From the NCBI GenBank assembly GCA_027494165.1, contig JAOSJM010000001.1, forward strand, positions 1,116,001 to 1,180,000: a stretch of 64,000 nt of DNA, written 5' to 3'. The first letter of the stretch is position 1. The number at the start of each line of letters is the position of its first letter. The stretch is from Acidimicrobiia bacterium (lineage in GTDB: Bacteria > Actinomycetota > Acidimicrobiia > IMCC26256 > JAOSJM01). Of the stretch, positions 1-11,104 are shown piece after piece. The notes beneath the pieces are model-generated. The model ran no database searches. It was not told the DNA's origin and saw only the letters and a program-made list of their open reading frames with translations. Both the position numbers and the translations under genes were made by a program.

Positions 1-2
1 TC

Positions 3-509
3 CGGCGCCACCTCCACGACATGTCCCGGTTCCTGGTCTACGAGGCGACCGCCTCGCTGTGGCCGGTCACCACGACCGGGTCCGAGCGCGGCGCGCTCGT
101 GGTCCCGGTCCTGCGGGCCGGGCTCGGGCTCCTGGAGGGCGCGCTGGAGCTGGTTCCCGACGCCGAGGTCGGGTTCCTCGGGCTCCGGCGCGACGAGGTC
201 ACGCTCGAGCCGTCCCTGTACTGGTCGCGCCTCCCCGCCGACCTCTCCGGCCGGCCCGTCCTCGTCCTCGACCCGATGCTCGCCACCGGCGGCACCCTGG
301 CGGCGGTCGTCGGGATCCTGGCCGAGCGGGGCGCGACCGGGATCGTGGCCGTGACCGTCCTGACGACCCCCGAGGGCCTGGCCCGGGTCGAGAAGGAAGC
401 GAGCCGCCTGTCGGTGGTCTGCGCCTCGGTCGATGAGCGGCTCGACCGGCACGGCTTCATCGTGCCGGGGATGGGGGACGCGGGTGACCGACTGTTCGGG
501 CCGTCGTGA
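3..509 (+). CDS. upp: Uracil phosphoribosyltransferase, 5'-truncated by the window edge
   Basis: RRHLHDMSRFLVYEA, LDPMLATGGT and PGMGDAGDRLFG motifs; the frame is open to the window start. Confidence 0.93.
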   Translation, partial: RRHLHDMSRFLVYEATASLWPVTTTGSERGALVVPVLRAGLGLLEGALELVPDAEVGFLGLRRDEVTLEPSLYWSRLPADLSGRPVLVLDPMLATGGTLAAVVGILAERGATGIVAVTVLTTPEGLARVEKEASRLSVVCASVDERLDRHGFIVPGMGDAGDRLFGPS

Positions 510-642
510 GCGGCCGGGTGAGGCCCTGGACCCGGCGAGCCGGTCGGGTCGGACCGAAACCCCTTGGGCGGCGGCCGCGACCGGCCGAAGGAGACCACAG
601 GAGGCAGAGGTCGGCCGCGCGGGCGACGGACCACGATCGAGG

Positions 643-2075
643 ATGAGCGGGTTGAGGGAGGTCCAGGTTCCGGCGCTCGTGCCCGGTCGGCTCGAGCCGG
701 TGATCGGCCCGGAGCGCTTCGCGCGCTTCACCGAGGCCGCGGCTCGGGCCCGGGCCCTCCTCGAGGGGCGGCGCGTCCTCAACGTCAACTCGACGTCCGA
801 CGGCGGTGGTGTCGCCGAGATGCTCCGCACGCTGGTCGCGTACGCGCGGGGATCGGGGGTCGACGCTCGCTGGGTGGTGATCGAGGGCGACCCGGAGTTC
901 TTCGCGATCACGAAGCGGATCCACAACGGCCTCTACGGTTCCGCCGGAGACGGCGGACCGCTCGGACCGGCCGAGCGCGAGCACTACGAGCGGGTGATCG
1001 ACCGCAACGCCCCGGACGTGACCGCCCGGATCCGCCCCGGCGACGTCGTGATCCTCCACGACCCGCAGACCGCCGGGATGACCCCGCGCCTCCGTGACGC
1101 CGGCGCAACGGTCGTGTGGCGCTGCCACGTGGGCGTCGACGTCCCCGATCACCACGTCGAGCGGTCCTGGGCGTTCCTCCGCCCGTTCGTCGAGCTCGCC
1201 GACGCCTCCGTGTTCTCCCGCGCCTCGTTCGCGCCGCCCTGGATCGATCGGGACCGCATGGTCGTCATCCCGCCCTCGATCGACCCGTTCTCCGCCAAGA
1301 ACGAGGCCATGTCGCCGGGCGACGTCGTCGGGGTGCTCCGGTACGTCGGCGCGCTCGACGGCAGGGGCCACCGGTCCCGGGTTCGCTTCAGCCGCCCCGA
1401 CGGACGGTCGGCCCGCGTCTCGCGCCGGGTCGACCTCCTCGGGACCGGACCGCCCCCCGAGCCGGACGTCCCGCTCGTCGTGCAGGTCTCGCGCTGGGAC
1501 CGGATGAAGGACATGACCGGGGTCCTCAGGGGTTTCGCGCAGCACGTCGACGGCTTCCGGCGCGCTCACCTGATGCTCGCCGGGCCGGCGTCGGTCTCCG
1601 ACGATCCCGAGGGGGCCGAGGTGCTCGACGAGTGTCTCGCCGAGTGGGAGGCCCTCGCCCCGGGGCCGCGGTCCCGCGTGCACCTGGCCTGCATCCCGTT
1701 CGCCGACTTCGACGAGGGCTCGGCGATCACGAACGCCCTCCAGCGGCACGCCGGCGTGGTCGTGCAGAAGAGCCTGGCGGAGGGCTTCGGTCTCACGGTG
1801 ACGGAAGCCATGTGGAAGGCCCGCCCGGTGGTGGCCAGCGCGGTCGGGGGATCGCGGACCAGATCGTCGACGGGGACCACGGCCTCCTGCTCGACGACGC
1901 GCGGGATCTCGAGGCGTTCGGCCGTGCCGTCCGGCGCGTCCTCGACGACCCGGAGGGTGCGGCCGCTCTCGGGACGAACGCCCACCGGCGTGCCGTCGAG
2001 TGCTTCCTGGGCGACCGGCACCTGCTCCAGTACGTCGCCCTGCTCGAGTCGCTCGAACGCTCGTCGGTGCGCTGA
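643..2075 (+). CDS. Family 4 glycosyltransferase, trehalose synthase (TreT)-like; apparent -1 frameshift near 1850
   Basis: VNSTSDGGGVAEML, HDPQTAGM, WRCHVGVD, QKSLAEGFGLTVTEAMWK; C-terminus GIADQIVDGDHGLLLDD lies in the next frame. Confidence 0.82.
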
Positions 2076-2121
2076 GGGACCTCGCCGGCCGGCTCGGGCC
2101 GGAGCGGCGCTCCCCTCTACC

Positions 2122-3066
2122 ATGCGGTCCCGCATGCCCATGCCGACCGTCTCGCCGCGCGGGTACCGGCGGATCGCGCTGTTCGCGGCGATCGTCCTCG
2201 GCGTGATCATCGTCAGCGGCGGTGCCGTCCGGCTTTCGGAGTCCGGCCTCGGGTGCTCCGACTGGCCCAACTGCGAGCCCGGGCGGCTCGCAGCACGCGC
2301 CGACGACCCCAACGCCATGGTGGAGTTCGTCAACCGGGTCTTCACCGGGCTCATCTCCGTCGCCGTGATCCTCGCCGTCCTGGGCTCCCTCGTCCGGCGG
2401 CCCCGGCGGCGCGATCTCGTCGTGCTCTCGTCCGGTCTCGTCCTCGGCCTCCTCGCCCAGATCGTGCTCGGCGGGTTGACGGTGAAGTACCACCTCGCCC
2501 CGCCGCTGGTCATGGCCCACTTCCTCCTGTCGGTCCTCGTCCTGTGGAACGCGGTGGTCCTCCACCACCGGTCGGGACAGCCCGAGGGGATCGCCCGACC
2601 CGCGGTGAGCCGGCGGGTCGTGGTCGGGAGCCGGGTCCTGCTGGTGGCGGCCTGGGCCGTGCTGGTGACGGGGACGCTCGTGACCGGGTCGGGCCCGCAC
2701 AGCGGCGGGGGCGAGGGTGACGAGGTCGAGCGGCTCGGCTTCCCCCTGCCCGAGATCACGCGCGTCCACGGCGTGACGGTGATGGCGTTCCTCGCCCTCG
2801 CCCTCGCGACCCTCTGGCTGGCCCGGCGGGAGCGCGCGCTCGAGCGGCTGCAGAGGCCGCTCACGGTCCTCCTCGTCCTCGTGGTGGCCCAGGCGGCCGT
2901 CGGCTACGCCCAGTACCTGACGGGGGTGCCCGAGCTCCTCGTGGGGATCCACCTCGCCGGCGCCACGCTGGTGTGGACCGCGACGGTCCTGGTCTCCCTG
3001 GCGACGTCCGAGCGGGTCGAGGGCGCTCCCGCGGTCGAGCGGCGCGAGGTGCTGGCCGGCACGTGA
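2122..3066 (+). CDS. ctaA: Heme A synthase (COX15/CtaA)
   Basis: Multi-TM; GGAVRLSESGLGCSDWPNC, FVNRVFTG, VTGSGPHSGG, RVHG motifs. Confidence 0.9.
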   Translation: MRSRMPMPTVSPRGYRRIALFAAIVLGVIIVSGGAVRLSESGLGCSDWPNCEPGRLAARADDPNAMVEFVNRVFTGLISVAVILAVLGSLVRRPRRRDLVVLSSGLVLGLLAQIVLGGLTVKYHLAPPLVMAHFLLSVLVLWNAVVLHHRSGQPEGIARPAVSRRVVVGSRVLLVAAWAVLVTGTLVTGSGPHSGGGEGDEVERLGFPLPEITRVHGVTVMAFLALALATLWLARRERALERLQRPLTVLLVLVVAQAAVGYAQYLTGVPELLVGIHLAGATLVWTATVLVSLATSERVEGAPAVERREVLAGT

Positions 3067-3112
3067 CCGGCCGCCGGTGGGCGGTAGGCCGGCTCCGCTA
3101 GCGTGATCGGCC

Positions 3113-4066
3113 GTGTCCGGGCCGGCGGTGCGCACCGAGGGGATCCAGCGGGCCTTCGGGGAGACCGTCGCGGTTGCGGGCGTCGACCTGACCGTCCAGC
3201 CGGGGGAGATCTACGGCTTCCTGGGGCCGAACGGCGCGGGGAAGTCGACCCTGGTCCGGATGCTGTGCACGCTGCTGCTCCCGACGGCCGGCCGGGGGAG
3301 CGTCGCCGGCTTCGACGTCGCCACGGAGCCCGACGCGGTGCGGCTGCGGATCGGGGTGGCGCTCCAGGAGGCCGCCCTCGACGACCGCCAGACCGGCCGC
3401 GAGCTGCTCCGGCTCCAGGCCCGCCTGTACGGGCTGACGGGCCGGGAGGCCGAGGGCCGGATCGAGGACCTGGCCGGCCTGGTGGACCTGGGCGACGCGC
3501 TCGGGCGGCGCGTCGGCACGTACTCCGGCGGGATGAAGCGGCGCCTCGACCTCGCGGCGGCCCTGGTCCACAACCCCGAGGTCCTGTTCCTCGACGAGCC
3601 GACGACCGGGCTCGACCCCGCGAGCCGGGCGAAGGTGTGGGAGGAGGTGCGGCGGCTGAACGTCGAGCTCGGGATGACGATCTTCCTGACGACCCAGTAC
3701 CTCGAGGAGGCCGACACCCTCGCGCACCGGATCGGGATCATCGACCGGGGCCGGGTCGTGGCCGAGGGGCGACCCGCGGACCTCAAGCGTTCGATCGGCT
3801 CCGACGTCATCGTGGCCGAGGTCGACGGCGGCGCGGAGCGGGCGTGCGCGGCGGTTCGAGCGGTGGCGGGGGTCACCGAGGTCGACGTCCACGGCGAGGA
3901 GCTGACGGTCCACACCGCCGACGGGGCGTCGCTCCTGAGCCCCGTGGCCGTCGCCCTCGACGGGTGCGGGGTACCGGTCCGGAGCCTCACGCTCCGCACG
4001 CCGACCCTCGACGACGTCTTCCTCGAGCTCACCGGCGAGCACCTGCACGAGGAGGAGATGGCGTGA
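3113..4066 (+). CDS. ABC transporter ATP-binding protein (DrrA-like)
   Basis: GPNGAGKST, YSGGMKRRLDLA, LFLDEPTTGLDP. Confidence 0.93.
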   Translation: MSGPAVRTEGIQRAFGETVAVAGVDLTVQPGEIYGFLGPNGAGKSTLVRMLCTLLLPTAGRGSVAGFDVATEPDAVRLRIGVALQEAALDDRQTGRELLRLQARLYGLTGREAEGRIEDLAGLVDLGDALGRRVGTYSGGMKRRLDLAAALVHNPEVLFLDEPTTGLDPASRAKVWEEVRRLNVELGMTIFLTTQYLEEADTLAHRIGIIDRGRVVAEGRPADLKRSIGSDVIVAEVDGGAERACAAVRAVAGVTEVDVHGEELTVHTADGASLLSPVAVALDGCGVPVRSLTLRTPTLDDVFLELTGEHLHEEEMA

Positions 4067-4872
4067 GCACGGCGGCCGGTTCCCTGGCGCCCCCGGTCGT
4101 GGGCGCCCGGCGGGCGGGGTTCCTCGCCGACGTGGCCTCGGTCGCCGGCCGGGCGCTGCGCGCCATCCCCCGCGAGCCCGAGGCGGTCGTCCCCGCCCTG
4201 ATCGTCCCGGTCTTCTTCTTCGTCGTGAACGTCGGGGCCCTCCAGGAGCTGGCCGAGCAGGGCCCGGTCACGGACTTCAAGGCGTTCCAGCTCCCGGTGG
4301 CGATCATCTTCGCGGTCACCGGCGTCTCGCGGGCCTCGGCGCTCGTCACCGACATCCAGAGCGGCTACTTCGACCGCCTCCTCGTGACCCCCGTCCACCG
4401 GCTGGCGCTCCTGCTGGGCCTCATGGTGGCCGACCTCGCCCTGGTGATCGGGCTCGCCGCGCCGGTCGTGGGGCTGGGGCTGGCCCTCGGCGTCCGCTTC
4501 GAGACCGGACTCGTGGGGATCCTCGTGTTCCTGGGGATCTCGGGGCTCTGGGGCCTGGTCTTCACCGGCTTCCCGTACGCCGTGGCGCTCAAGACGGGCA
4601 ACCCCGCCGCCGTGAACTCCAGCTTCATCCTCTTCTTCCCGTTCGCCTTCCTCACGACCGCCTTCCTCCCGAAGGAGGCGCTCACGGGGTGGCTGGCGAC
4701 GATCGCGACGTACAACCCGGTCACGTACCTGCTCGCCGGCCTGCGGTCGCTGATCCTCGAGGGGTGGGACGCGACGGCTCTGGGCCAGGCCCTCCTGGCG
4801 GTGGCGGCCGTCGGCGCGGTGAGCCTCTCCCTCGCGCTGTTCACGCTCCAGGGCCGGGTCCGGCGGGCGTGA
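4063..4872 (+). CDS. ABC-2 type transporter permease (DrrB-like)
   Basis: GTG start overlaps the ATPase stop; ABC-2 TM pattern, FTGFPYAVALKTGNPAAVN. Confidence 0.88.
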   Translation: MSTAAGSLAPPVVGARRAGFLADVASVAGRALRAIPREPEAVVPALIVPVFFFVVNVGALQELAEQGPVTDFKAFQLPVAIIFAVTGVSRASALVTDIQSGYFDRLLVTPVHRLALLLGLMVADLALVIGLAAPVVGLGLALGVRFETGLVGILVFLGISGLWGLVFTGFPYAVALKTGNPAAVNSSFILFFPFAFLTTAFLPKEALTGWLATIATYNPVTYLLAGLRSLILEGWDATALGQALLAVAAVGAVSLSLALFTLQGRVRRA

Positions 4873-5396
4873 CCGTGGGCCTCGTCGGAGCCGCCCGGGC
4901 GGCGGCCGTGGGGGTCGCCGTGGTCGTGTCGGCCGGGTGCGATGCGGGCGCACCGTCCGGGGCGCGGTCGGCCCCGGCCGGGACTGCGGTGGTCCGGGCC
5001 TGCGAGCTGGTGTCGCGCGCCGACGCGGAGACCCTCCTGCGGGGCACGGCGCTCCGCGAGGACGCGCCCGAGCTCGCCGGCGGCGACGGGTCGACCGGGT
5101 GCCGTTACCGCCGGCGCGACGACGGGTCCGGGGTCGTCGAGGTCGTCGTCCGCCCCGAGTCGGGGACGGACGGGTCACGGGAGAAGGCGGTGATGACGCT
5201 GCGCGACCAGACCTACCGCGGTGTCCGCACCCGGGAGGTCGAAGGACTCGGGGACACGGCGCTGTGGGCCGACCTCGGTGACGCCCAGCAGCTCCACGTC
5301 TTCGCCGGAGACGCGCTGCTCGTGCTCACCGTCACGGGTGCCGTCGAGCGTGACGCGGTCGTCACGCTCGCCGAGACGATCGTGGCCCGGCTCTGA
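4869..5396 (+). CDS. Putative lipoprotein (DUF3558-like)
   Basis: N-terminal hydrophobic segment followed by SAGC lipobox; CELVSRADAETLL. Confidence 0.6.
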   Translation: MTVGLVGAARAAAVGVAVVVSAGCDAGAPSGARSAPAGTAVVRACELVSRADAETLLRGTALREDAPELAGGDGSTGCRYRRRDDGSGVVEVVVRPESGTDGSREKAVMTLRDQTYRGVRTREVEGLGDTALWADLGDAQQLHVFAGDALLVLTVTGAVERDAVVTLAETIVARL

Positions 5397-5443
5397 CCGG
5401 GCCGCGCTTCGCGGAGCCGCGCCACGCGCGAGCCTTGACGACC

Positions 5444-5898
5444 GTGGGGGGTCGTTCACGTTCGATCGGACGTGGAGCTTCGGGGTGTCGTTGCCCGAGC
5501 TGTGGGGCGTGCTCACCCGGACCGAGGACTTCCCGCGCTGGTGGAGCTGGCTCAGCGAGTTCGACGCCGACGGGCTCCGGACCGGCTCGGTCGCCCACTG
5601 CGTCGTCAGGGCTCCGCTTCCCTACTCGCTGTCCTTCGTGGTCCACGTGGTCGACGCCGTCGCGTGGGAATGCGTCCACACGACGGTCACCGGCGACCTG
5701 CGGGGGCCGGCCCGCCTCGACCTGGCCTCGAACGGGGACGGTTCCCGCGCCCGGCTGCGTTGGGACCTCGAGCTCCGGCACCCGACGCTGCGCCGCGTCG
5801 CGACCGTGGCCAGGCCGGCCATGGCCTGGGCCCACGACCGGGTCGTCGACGTGGGGGTGCGCCAGTTCCGCCGGCGGGCCCTCGGTCTGGGTGACTGA
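5444..5898 (+). CDS. SRPBCC-family protein; N-terminus uncertain
   Basis: SFTFDRTWSFGVSLPELWGVLTRTEDFPRWWSWL; a start codon comes into frame only if one G is added to the G run at 5446-5451. Confidence 0.6.
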
Positions 5899-6130
5899 CC
5901 CCCGGTCGCGCGCCTCGCATCGCAACCCCGGACTCTGAACGGAGCCTTGCCAAGAAGGGCGGGCGCGTGCACACTCTCCGTGGCGGGGCCGCTCGGAAGG
6001 GCGAGCCGGGATCGACGGGCCACGCCGGGTGCGTCGGGGCTCGGGAGGCTGCCCGGCGACCCGAGGCCGACCGGCTCGCCGGTCCGTCGCTCCCGCGGGC
6101 GCCCGGGGCCCTGCGGGGCGAGGAGCACCC

Positions 6131-7541
6131 ATGCTTCGCAGGATCCCGGCCCTCCTGGTGGGCCTCGTCCTCGCGTTCGCCACCGCGACGAGCGCGGCCG
6201 CGTCCGACCCCTCCTCCGCGCAGGAGTGGGAACGGTCGATCGCCGAGCGGGCGCAGGAGCGCCCGCCGGCCGGCGACGGTCTCGCCGACCCGCTCGAGGT
6301 CCGGACCGGCGTCGACCCCGTCGGTGACGCCTTCTGGCCCCGGGGCGACATCGTGGAGTACGGCGCGCGATACGACGACTTCGTGCGGGTCGGGGCGGCG
6401 ACGGCCCTGGTCTCGAGCCCCGACTCCGCGCCGTGGATCTGGGGCATCACGGCGCACATGTGGGAGATCGACGTGAACGGCGACGGCGTCGAGGACTACC
6501 TGGTCTTCTTCGGCAACCCGGGTGGCGGCGGCCCGATCGGAGAGGTGACCCTCCCGGACGCGGTCACCCACGTGTGCGACGGGGTTGCCTGGTACGACGC
6601 GGTGGGGGGCTACTTCGTCGACTTCGCCCCCTCGTGCATCGGCGCCCCGCCCAGCTTCCGTTACACCGTGTTCGCCAGCTACGACGACGCCGGCGTGATC
6701 TCCGTGGACTGGGCCCCCGACGTCGGGTGGGCGGGGCCGATCACGAGGGGCGCGCCGGCTCCGCCCCCTCCTCCGCAGGTGGGCGGGGTGACGGCCGATG
6801 ACGGGTACTGGCTGGCCACGATGGACGGCCAGGTGGCCGCCTTCGGCGACCGGGCCGACCACGGATCGCTCACCTCGCTGCCCAACCTCCCCGTCGTGGG
6901 GATGGCCTCGACCCCGACCGACGGCGGCTACTGGTTGGTGGCCTCCGACGGGGGGATCTTCGCCTTCGGCGACGCGGGGTTCCACGGCTCGACGGGCGCG
7001 ATCGCGCTGAACCAGCCGATCGTGGGCATGGCACCCACCCCGACCGGACTGGGCTACTGGTTGGTGGCCTCCGACGGGGGATCTTCGCCTTCGGCGACGC
7101 GGGGTTCCACGGCTCGACGGGCGCGATCGCGCTGAACCAGCCGATCGTGGGCATGGCACCCACCCCGACCGGACTGGGCTACTGGCTGGTGGCCGAGGAC
7201 GGGGGGATCTTCGCCTTCGGCGACGCGGGGTTCCACGGCTCGACGGGCGCGATCGCGCTGAACCAGCCGATCGTCGGGATGACCCCGTCGCCCAGCGGCC
7301 AGGGCTACTGGTTGGTGGCCTCCGACGGGGGATCTTCGCCTTCGGCGACGCCGGGTTCCACGGCTCGACGGGCGCGATCGCGCTGAACCACCCGATCGTC
7401 GGGATGACCCCGTCGCCCAGCGGGCAGGGCTACCGGTTCGTCGCCGCGGACGGCGGTGTGTTCGTGTTCGGCGACGCCGGGTTCTACGGCTCGCTGGGCG
7501 GCATCCCGCTCGCCTTCCCCGTGATCGCCATGGCGGCGTAG
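6131..7541 (+). CDS. Secreted protein with C-terminal 42-aa tandem repeats (GYWLVASDGGIFAFGDAGFHGS...); two apparent -1 frameshifts
   Basis: Signal peptide MLRRIPALLVGLVLAFATATSAAA; 126-bp repeat period, with two units at 125 bp. Confidence 0.8.
6799..7541 (+). repeat. 126-bp tandem repeat array in coding sequence (42 aa/unit)
   Basis: ggctac anchor at 6926, 7052, 7177, 7303 and 7428. Confidence 0.92.
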
Positions 7542-7626
7542 CCGCAGGTGCCCAGCGTGCGCGGTGGCGCGGCGGGTGGCGTCGGCGAGAATCGCCGGGA
7601 GCGTCCACGACGACGGAGGTCCCGAC

Positions 7627-9055
7627 GTGCCCGTCCTGCTGCCCGACCAGCCGCTGCGATCGCTCGACGAGTACCGGGCCTGGGGGGCGGGGGCGCGCTC
7701 ACCCGGGCCCGGGAGCTCGGCCCCGACGCCGTGGTCGAGGCGATCACGGCCGCGGGCCTCCGGGGTCGCGGGGTGCCGGATTCCCGGCCGGGACCAAGTG
7801 GTCGTCCATCCGCGAGGGCGGCCCGGAGGTGGGCGAGCGCTACGTCGTGGCCAACGGGGCCGAGGGCGAGCCGGGCACCTTCAAGGACCGGATGCTCATG
7901 CGGCGCAACCCCTACCAGGTGCTCGAGGGCGTGGCCGTGGCGGCACAGGTCGTCGGCGCGGTCCACGCCTTCGTCGCCGTCAAGAGGTCCTTCGAGCCCG
8001 AGACGGCGGCGCTGAGCCGGGCGCTGGCGGAGATGAGCGAGTCCGGGATGCTCGGCGACGTGCCGATCTCGCTCGTCGGTGGGCCCGACGAGTACCTCTT
8101 CGGTGAGGAGAAGGGCCTCCTCGAGGTCATCGAGGGGGAGGACCCCCTGCCCCGCATGTTCCCCCCGTTCGTGTACGGGCTCTTCACGACGTCACCGCAG
8201 ATGGGCTGGTCGGCCGGGGTGGAGGTTCCGGTCGGGCCCGGGGATCCGAGGAGGGGGTGGCGCGGTCCAACCCGACGCTGGTGAACAACGTCGAGACCCT
8301 GGCGAACGTCCCCGTCGTCCTCCGCGACGGTCCCGAGTCGTACCGGTCCCGGGGCACGGACCGGTCCCCGGGCTCGGTGATCGTGACGGTCGTCGGTGAC
8401 GTGGCGCGCGCCGGGGTGGCGGAGGTGGACCTCGGCACGCCCCTGCGCGAGGTGCTCGATCGGGTCGGCGGGGGCCTCCGGCCCGGCCGCCGGGTCAAGG
8501 CGGTGCTGCCGGGAGCCGCCAACCCGGTCGTGACGGCCGACCACCTGGACGTCCCCCTCACCTACGAGGGCCTCGAGGCCGCCGGCAGCGGCATGGGCGC
8601 GGCCGGCTTCGTCGTCTACGACGACACCACGGACATGGTGGCCGTCGCCCGGGCCTTCTCGCGCTTCCTCTACGTCGAGTCCTGCGGGCAGTGCCCGGCC
8701 TGCAAGTTCGGCACCGGTGAGGTCACCGCGTACCTCGACCGGATCCTCGCCGGCCGGGGGACCGACCACGACGTCGAGGTCATCGGGGCCAGGCTCGTGA
8801 CCGTCACCGACGCGAATCGCTGCTACCTCCCGGTCCAGGAGCAGCGGCTGATCGGGAGCCTCCTGCGGGCCTTCCCCGAGGACTTCGCCGCCCACCTGGA
8901 GGGCCGGGCCCCCGTCCGCGGAGGCCCGGATCCCGAAGATCGTGGACCTCCTCGACGACGGCACCGCCGTGTGGGACGAGCGGCAGGCCACCAAGCGTCC
9001 CGACTGGACGTACGAGGAGGGATCCCCGGGCGGCTCCGGCGGGTGGCCGGGCTGA
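7627..9055 (+). CDS. NADH-quinone oxidoreductase 51 kDa (NuoF)-like flavoprotein; four apparent frameshifts
   Basis: LRGRGGAGFPAGTKW (reconstructed), ANGAEGEPGTFKDR, SNPTLVNNVETLANVP, ESCGQCPACKFGT. Confidence 0.85.
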
Positions 9056-9068
9056 GGGCCGCCCCGGG

Positions 9069-10518
9069 TCAGGGGACGCTGGGGGCGCGCGACTCCGCCG
9101 GACCGTCGAGCGTGCCCAGGTGGACCTCGTCGCCGCCCCCGACGACCTCGGCGAAGCCGGCCCGGAAGCAGGCGGCGAGCCGCTCGTGGTCGGGGACGGC
9201 GCCGGTGTCGCTCGTGATCCCGATGCAGGCCATGTTGCGGTAGCTGATGAGGGTCACGTTGAGGGCGGCGCCGGACAGCGGACCGAGCGCGAAGAACCGT
9301 TCGACGCGGGCGCCGGCGGTGTAGATCGGCACCGGGATCCCGGGGACGTCGCTGGCCACGAAGTCGACGTGCTTGAGCATGGCCCCGAAGAAGCCGGTGG
9401 TGAACCAGGCCGGGAGCCGGTTGAACACCGCGGCCAGGGTCTCGGTGAGGGGCAGGGCCGGCTCGCGGCGCCACTCCCGGCAGATCTGCCCGAGGCGGCG
9501 CATCCGCTGGTCGGGGTCCACGACGTCGACGGGGGAGCTCGAACCGGGCCGGTATGAAGCGGTTGCCACCCAGCGCGTCGCCCTCCTCGCGCAGGTTGAT
9601 GGGCATCGTGACCCGGAGGGACCGGACCGGGGCCCCGTGCTCCTCGTGGTAGCGGCGCAGGCCGCCGGTGATCCCGGCGAGGAAGGCGTCGTTGAGCGAG
9701 CCCTCCACGCGGTGCCCGGCGTCGCGAAGGGCCTCGAGCGGCAGCTCCAGGAGGTGGTAGTGCCAGGACTTGCTGCGGTCCTGCATCACCGGAGAGAGGG
9801 TGCGCGTGGCCGGGGCGAGGACATGCCCCACCGAGCGGGCGAGACGGGACAGCGCGCGCACCTCGCGCCCGGGGTTGATCGCCAGGCGGCCCGCGCCGCG
9901 CAGCGGTGAGCCGAGGCCGCGGCGGGCGAGGCCGACGGCCCGGCCGGCGTTGCGCACGACGGCCTCGCGGGCGAGGTCGAGGCCGCCGGGCGACTCCGGG
10001 GCCGGTGCCGCCGGGAGCGGGCCCTCGTCGGTGGGCTCGCGCTCGGTGTCGTAGAGGAGCGAGACCAGGCGCATGCCGCCGACCCCGTCGCTGAGGGAAT
10101 GGTGGTACTTCTGGACCAGCGCGGCCCGGCCGTCCCGGAGTCCCTCGACGAGGGTGACCTCCCAGAGCGGGCGGGTGCGGTCGAAGCCGGCCATGGCCCA
10201 GACCCGGGCCTGCTCGAGCACGGACTCGAGGTCGCCCGGCGGGACCGCCTGCACCCGACGGACGTGGTAGTCGAGCTCGAAGTGGGGGTCGACCACCCAG
10301 CGGGGAGCGGCCAGCCGGAGCGGGTACTCGGCCACCCGCTGACGCATGCGGGGGATGAGCCGGCTCCCGCGGTCGATCTTGGCCCGGAGACGGTCCCAGT
10401 CAGGGTGGCGGTCGAGCAGCGCGAGCACGACGATCGTCGTCCGCAGCAGTGGGTCCCGCTCGATCGTCCACAGGACGCCGTCGGACTCCCCCATGTACGG
10501 ATCGAACCGCTCGTCCAT
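9069..10518 (-). CDS. Wax ester synthase/diacylglycerol acyltransferase (WS/DGAT); apparent frameshift near 9540
   Basis: HHSLSDGVGG active-site motif; SLNDAFLAGITGGLRRY; PINLREEGDALGGNRF; continuation DPDQRMRRL... in the next frame. Confidence 0.9.
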
Positions 10519-10680
10519 CGCTCGCACCTCTTGGCCGCCCGCACGACCACGCCACGCCCACATCGGGGACGGGTCCGTGGAGGACGGGCCACCCCCCAGG
10601 ATGGGACGAACGCCCGGGGTGCGCAAGGGAACCTCGAGTGTGTCGATGGGGACCTTGGACCCTCCGGTAGCCTCGGACCG

Positions 10681-11034
10681 ATGGGTTCCCGGGCCGCTCC
10701 TTCGGCGATCGTCGCGACAGCGCTCGCGGCGGCGCTCCTGGCGGGGCTGGCCCCACGACCGCAGGCAGCCCAGATCCGTCCGACGGCGACGGACTGCCTG
10801 TCCGAGCCAACCCACGAGGACGTCGAGACCGTCGCCTCGGCCGGATCGGAACGAGCCCCGCGCGCGTCCGTCCGAAGGCCGGTGGACCCCGTCTGCACCT
10901 CCCCGCCCACCATGGCTCCTCATCGACCGCCGGGGCCCGCGACGTCCTCGGCGCCGTCGTGCGACGGCGAACCCGGACACGAGGGATCGTGCATCCAGGC
11001 CGACCGGGCGCCGCCTCCACGCCCCGGGACCTGA
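10681..11034 (+). CDS. Small putative secreted protein
   Basis: MGSRAAPSAIVATALAAALLAGLAPRPQAA signal-like N-terminus; no recognised domain. Confidence 0.3.
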   Translation: MGSRAAPSAIVATALAAALLAGLAPRPQAAQIRPTATDCLSEPTHEDVETVASAGSERAPRASVRRPVDPVCTSPPTMAPHRPPGPATSSAPSCDGEPGHEGSCIQADRAPPPRPGT

Positions 11035-11104
11035 CCAGACGGAGACGGCCGCCGGTCCCACCGGGAGGTATGTCCCGACCGCTTCGGGGTCGCAGGAGGT
11101 TGAG

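Noticed and set aside
433-3066. 877-aa glycosyltransferase-heme A synthase fusion in the ORF track
   Set aside because: A missing G near 1850 lets the GT frame read through its real stop (2075) into ctaA, which has its own start at about 2122.
457-3135. 892-aa minus-strand ORF (and similar giant ORFs at 16450-19125, 27457-29985, 32633-34414)
   Set aside because: Long antisense frames are expected in very GC-rich coding DNA. Their translations are low-complexity Arg/Pro/Gly/His-rich, and the opposite strand encodes recognisable families.
7040-7400. Programmed ribosomal frameshifting in the repeat protein
   Set aside because: The same kind of -1 loss in G/C runs occurs in many unrelated housekeeping genes, so a shared sequencing or consensus cause is more likely.
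10681-11034. Possible novel secreted peptide system
   Set aside because: Only a signal-like N-terminus supports it; the rest is low-complexity and may be chance GC-rich reading frame, so it is kept only as a low-confidence CDS.
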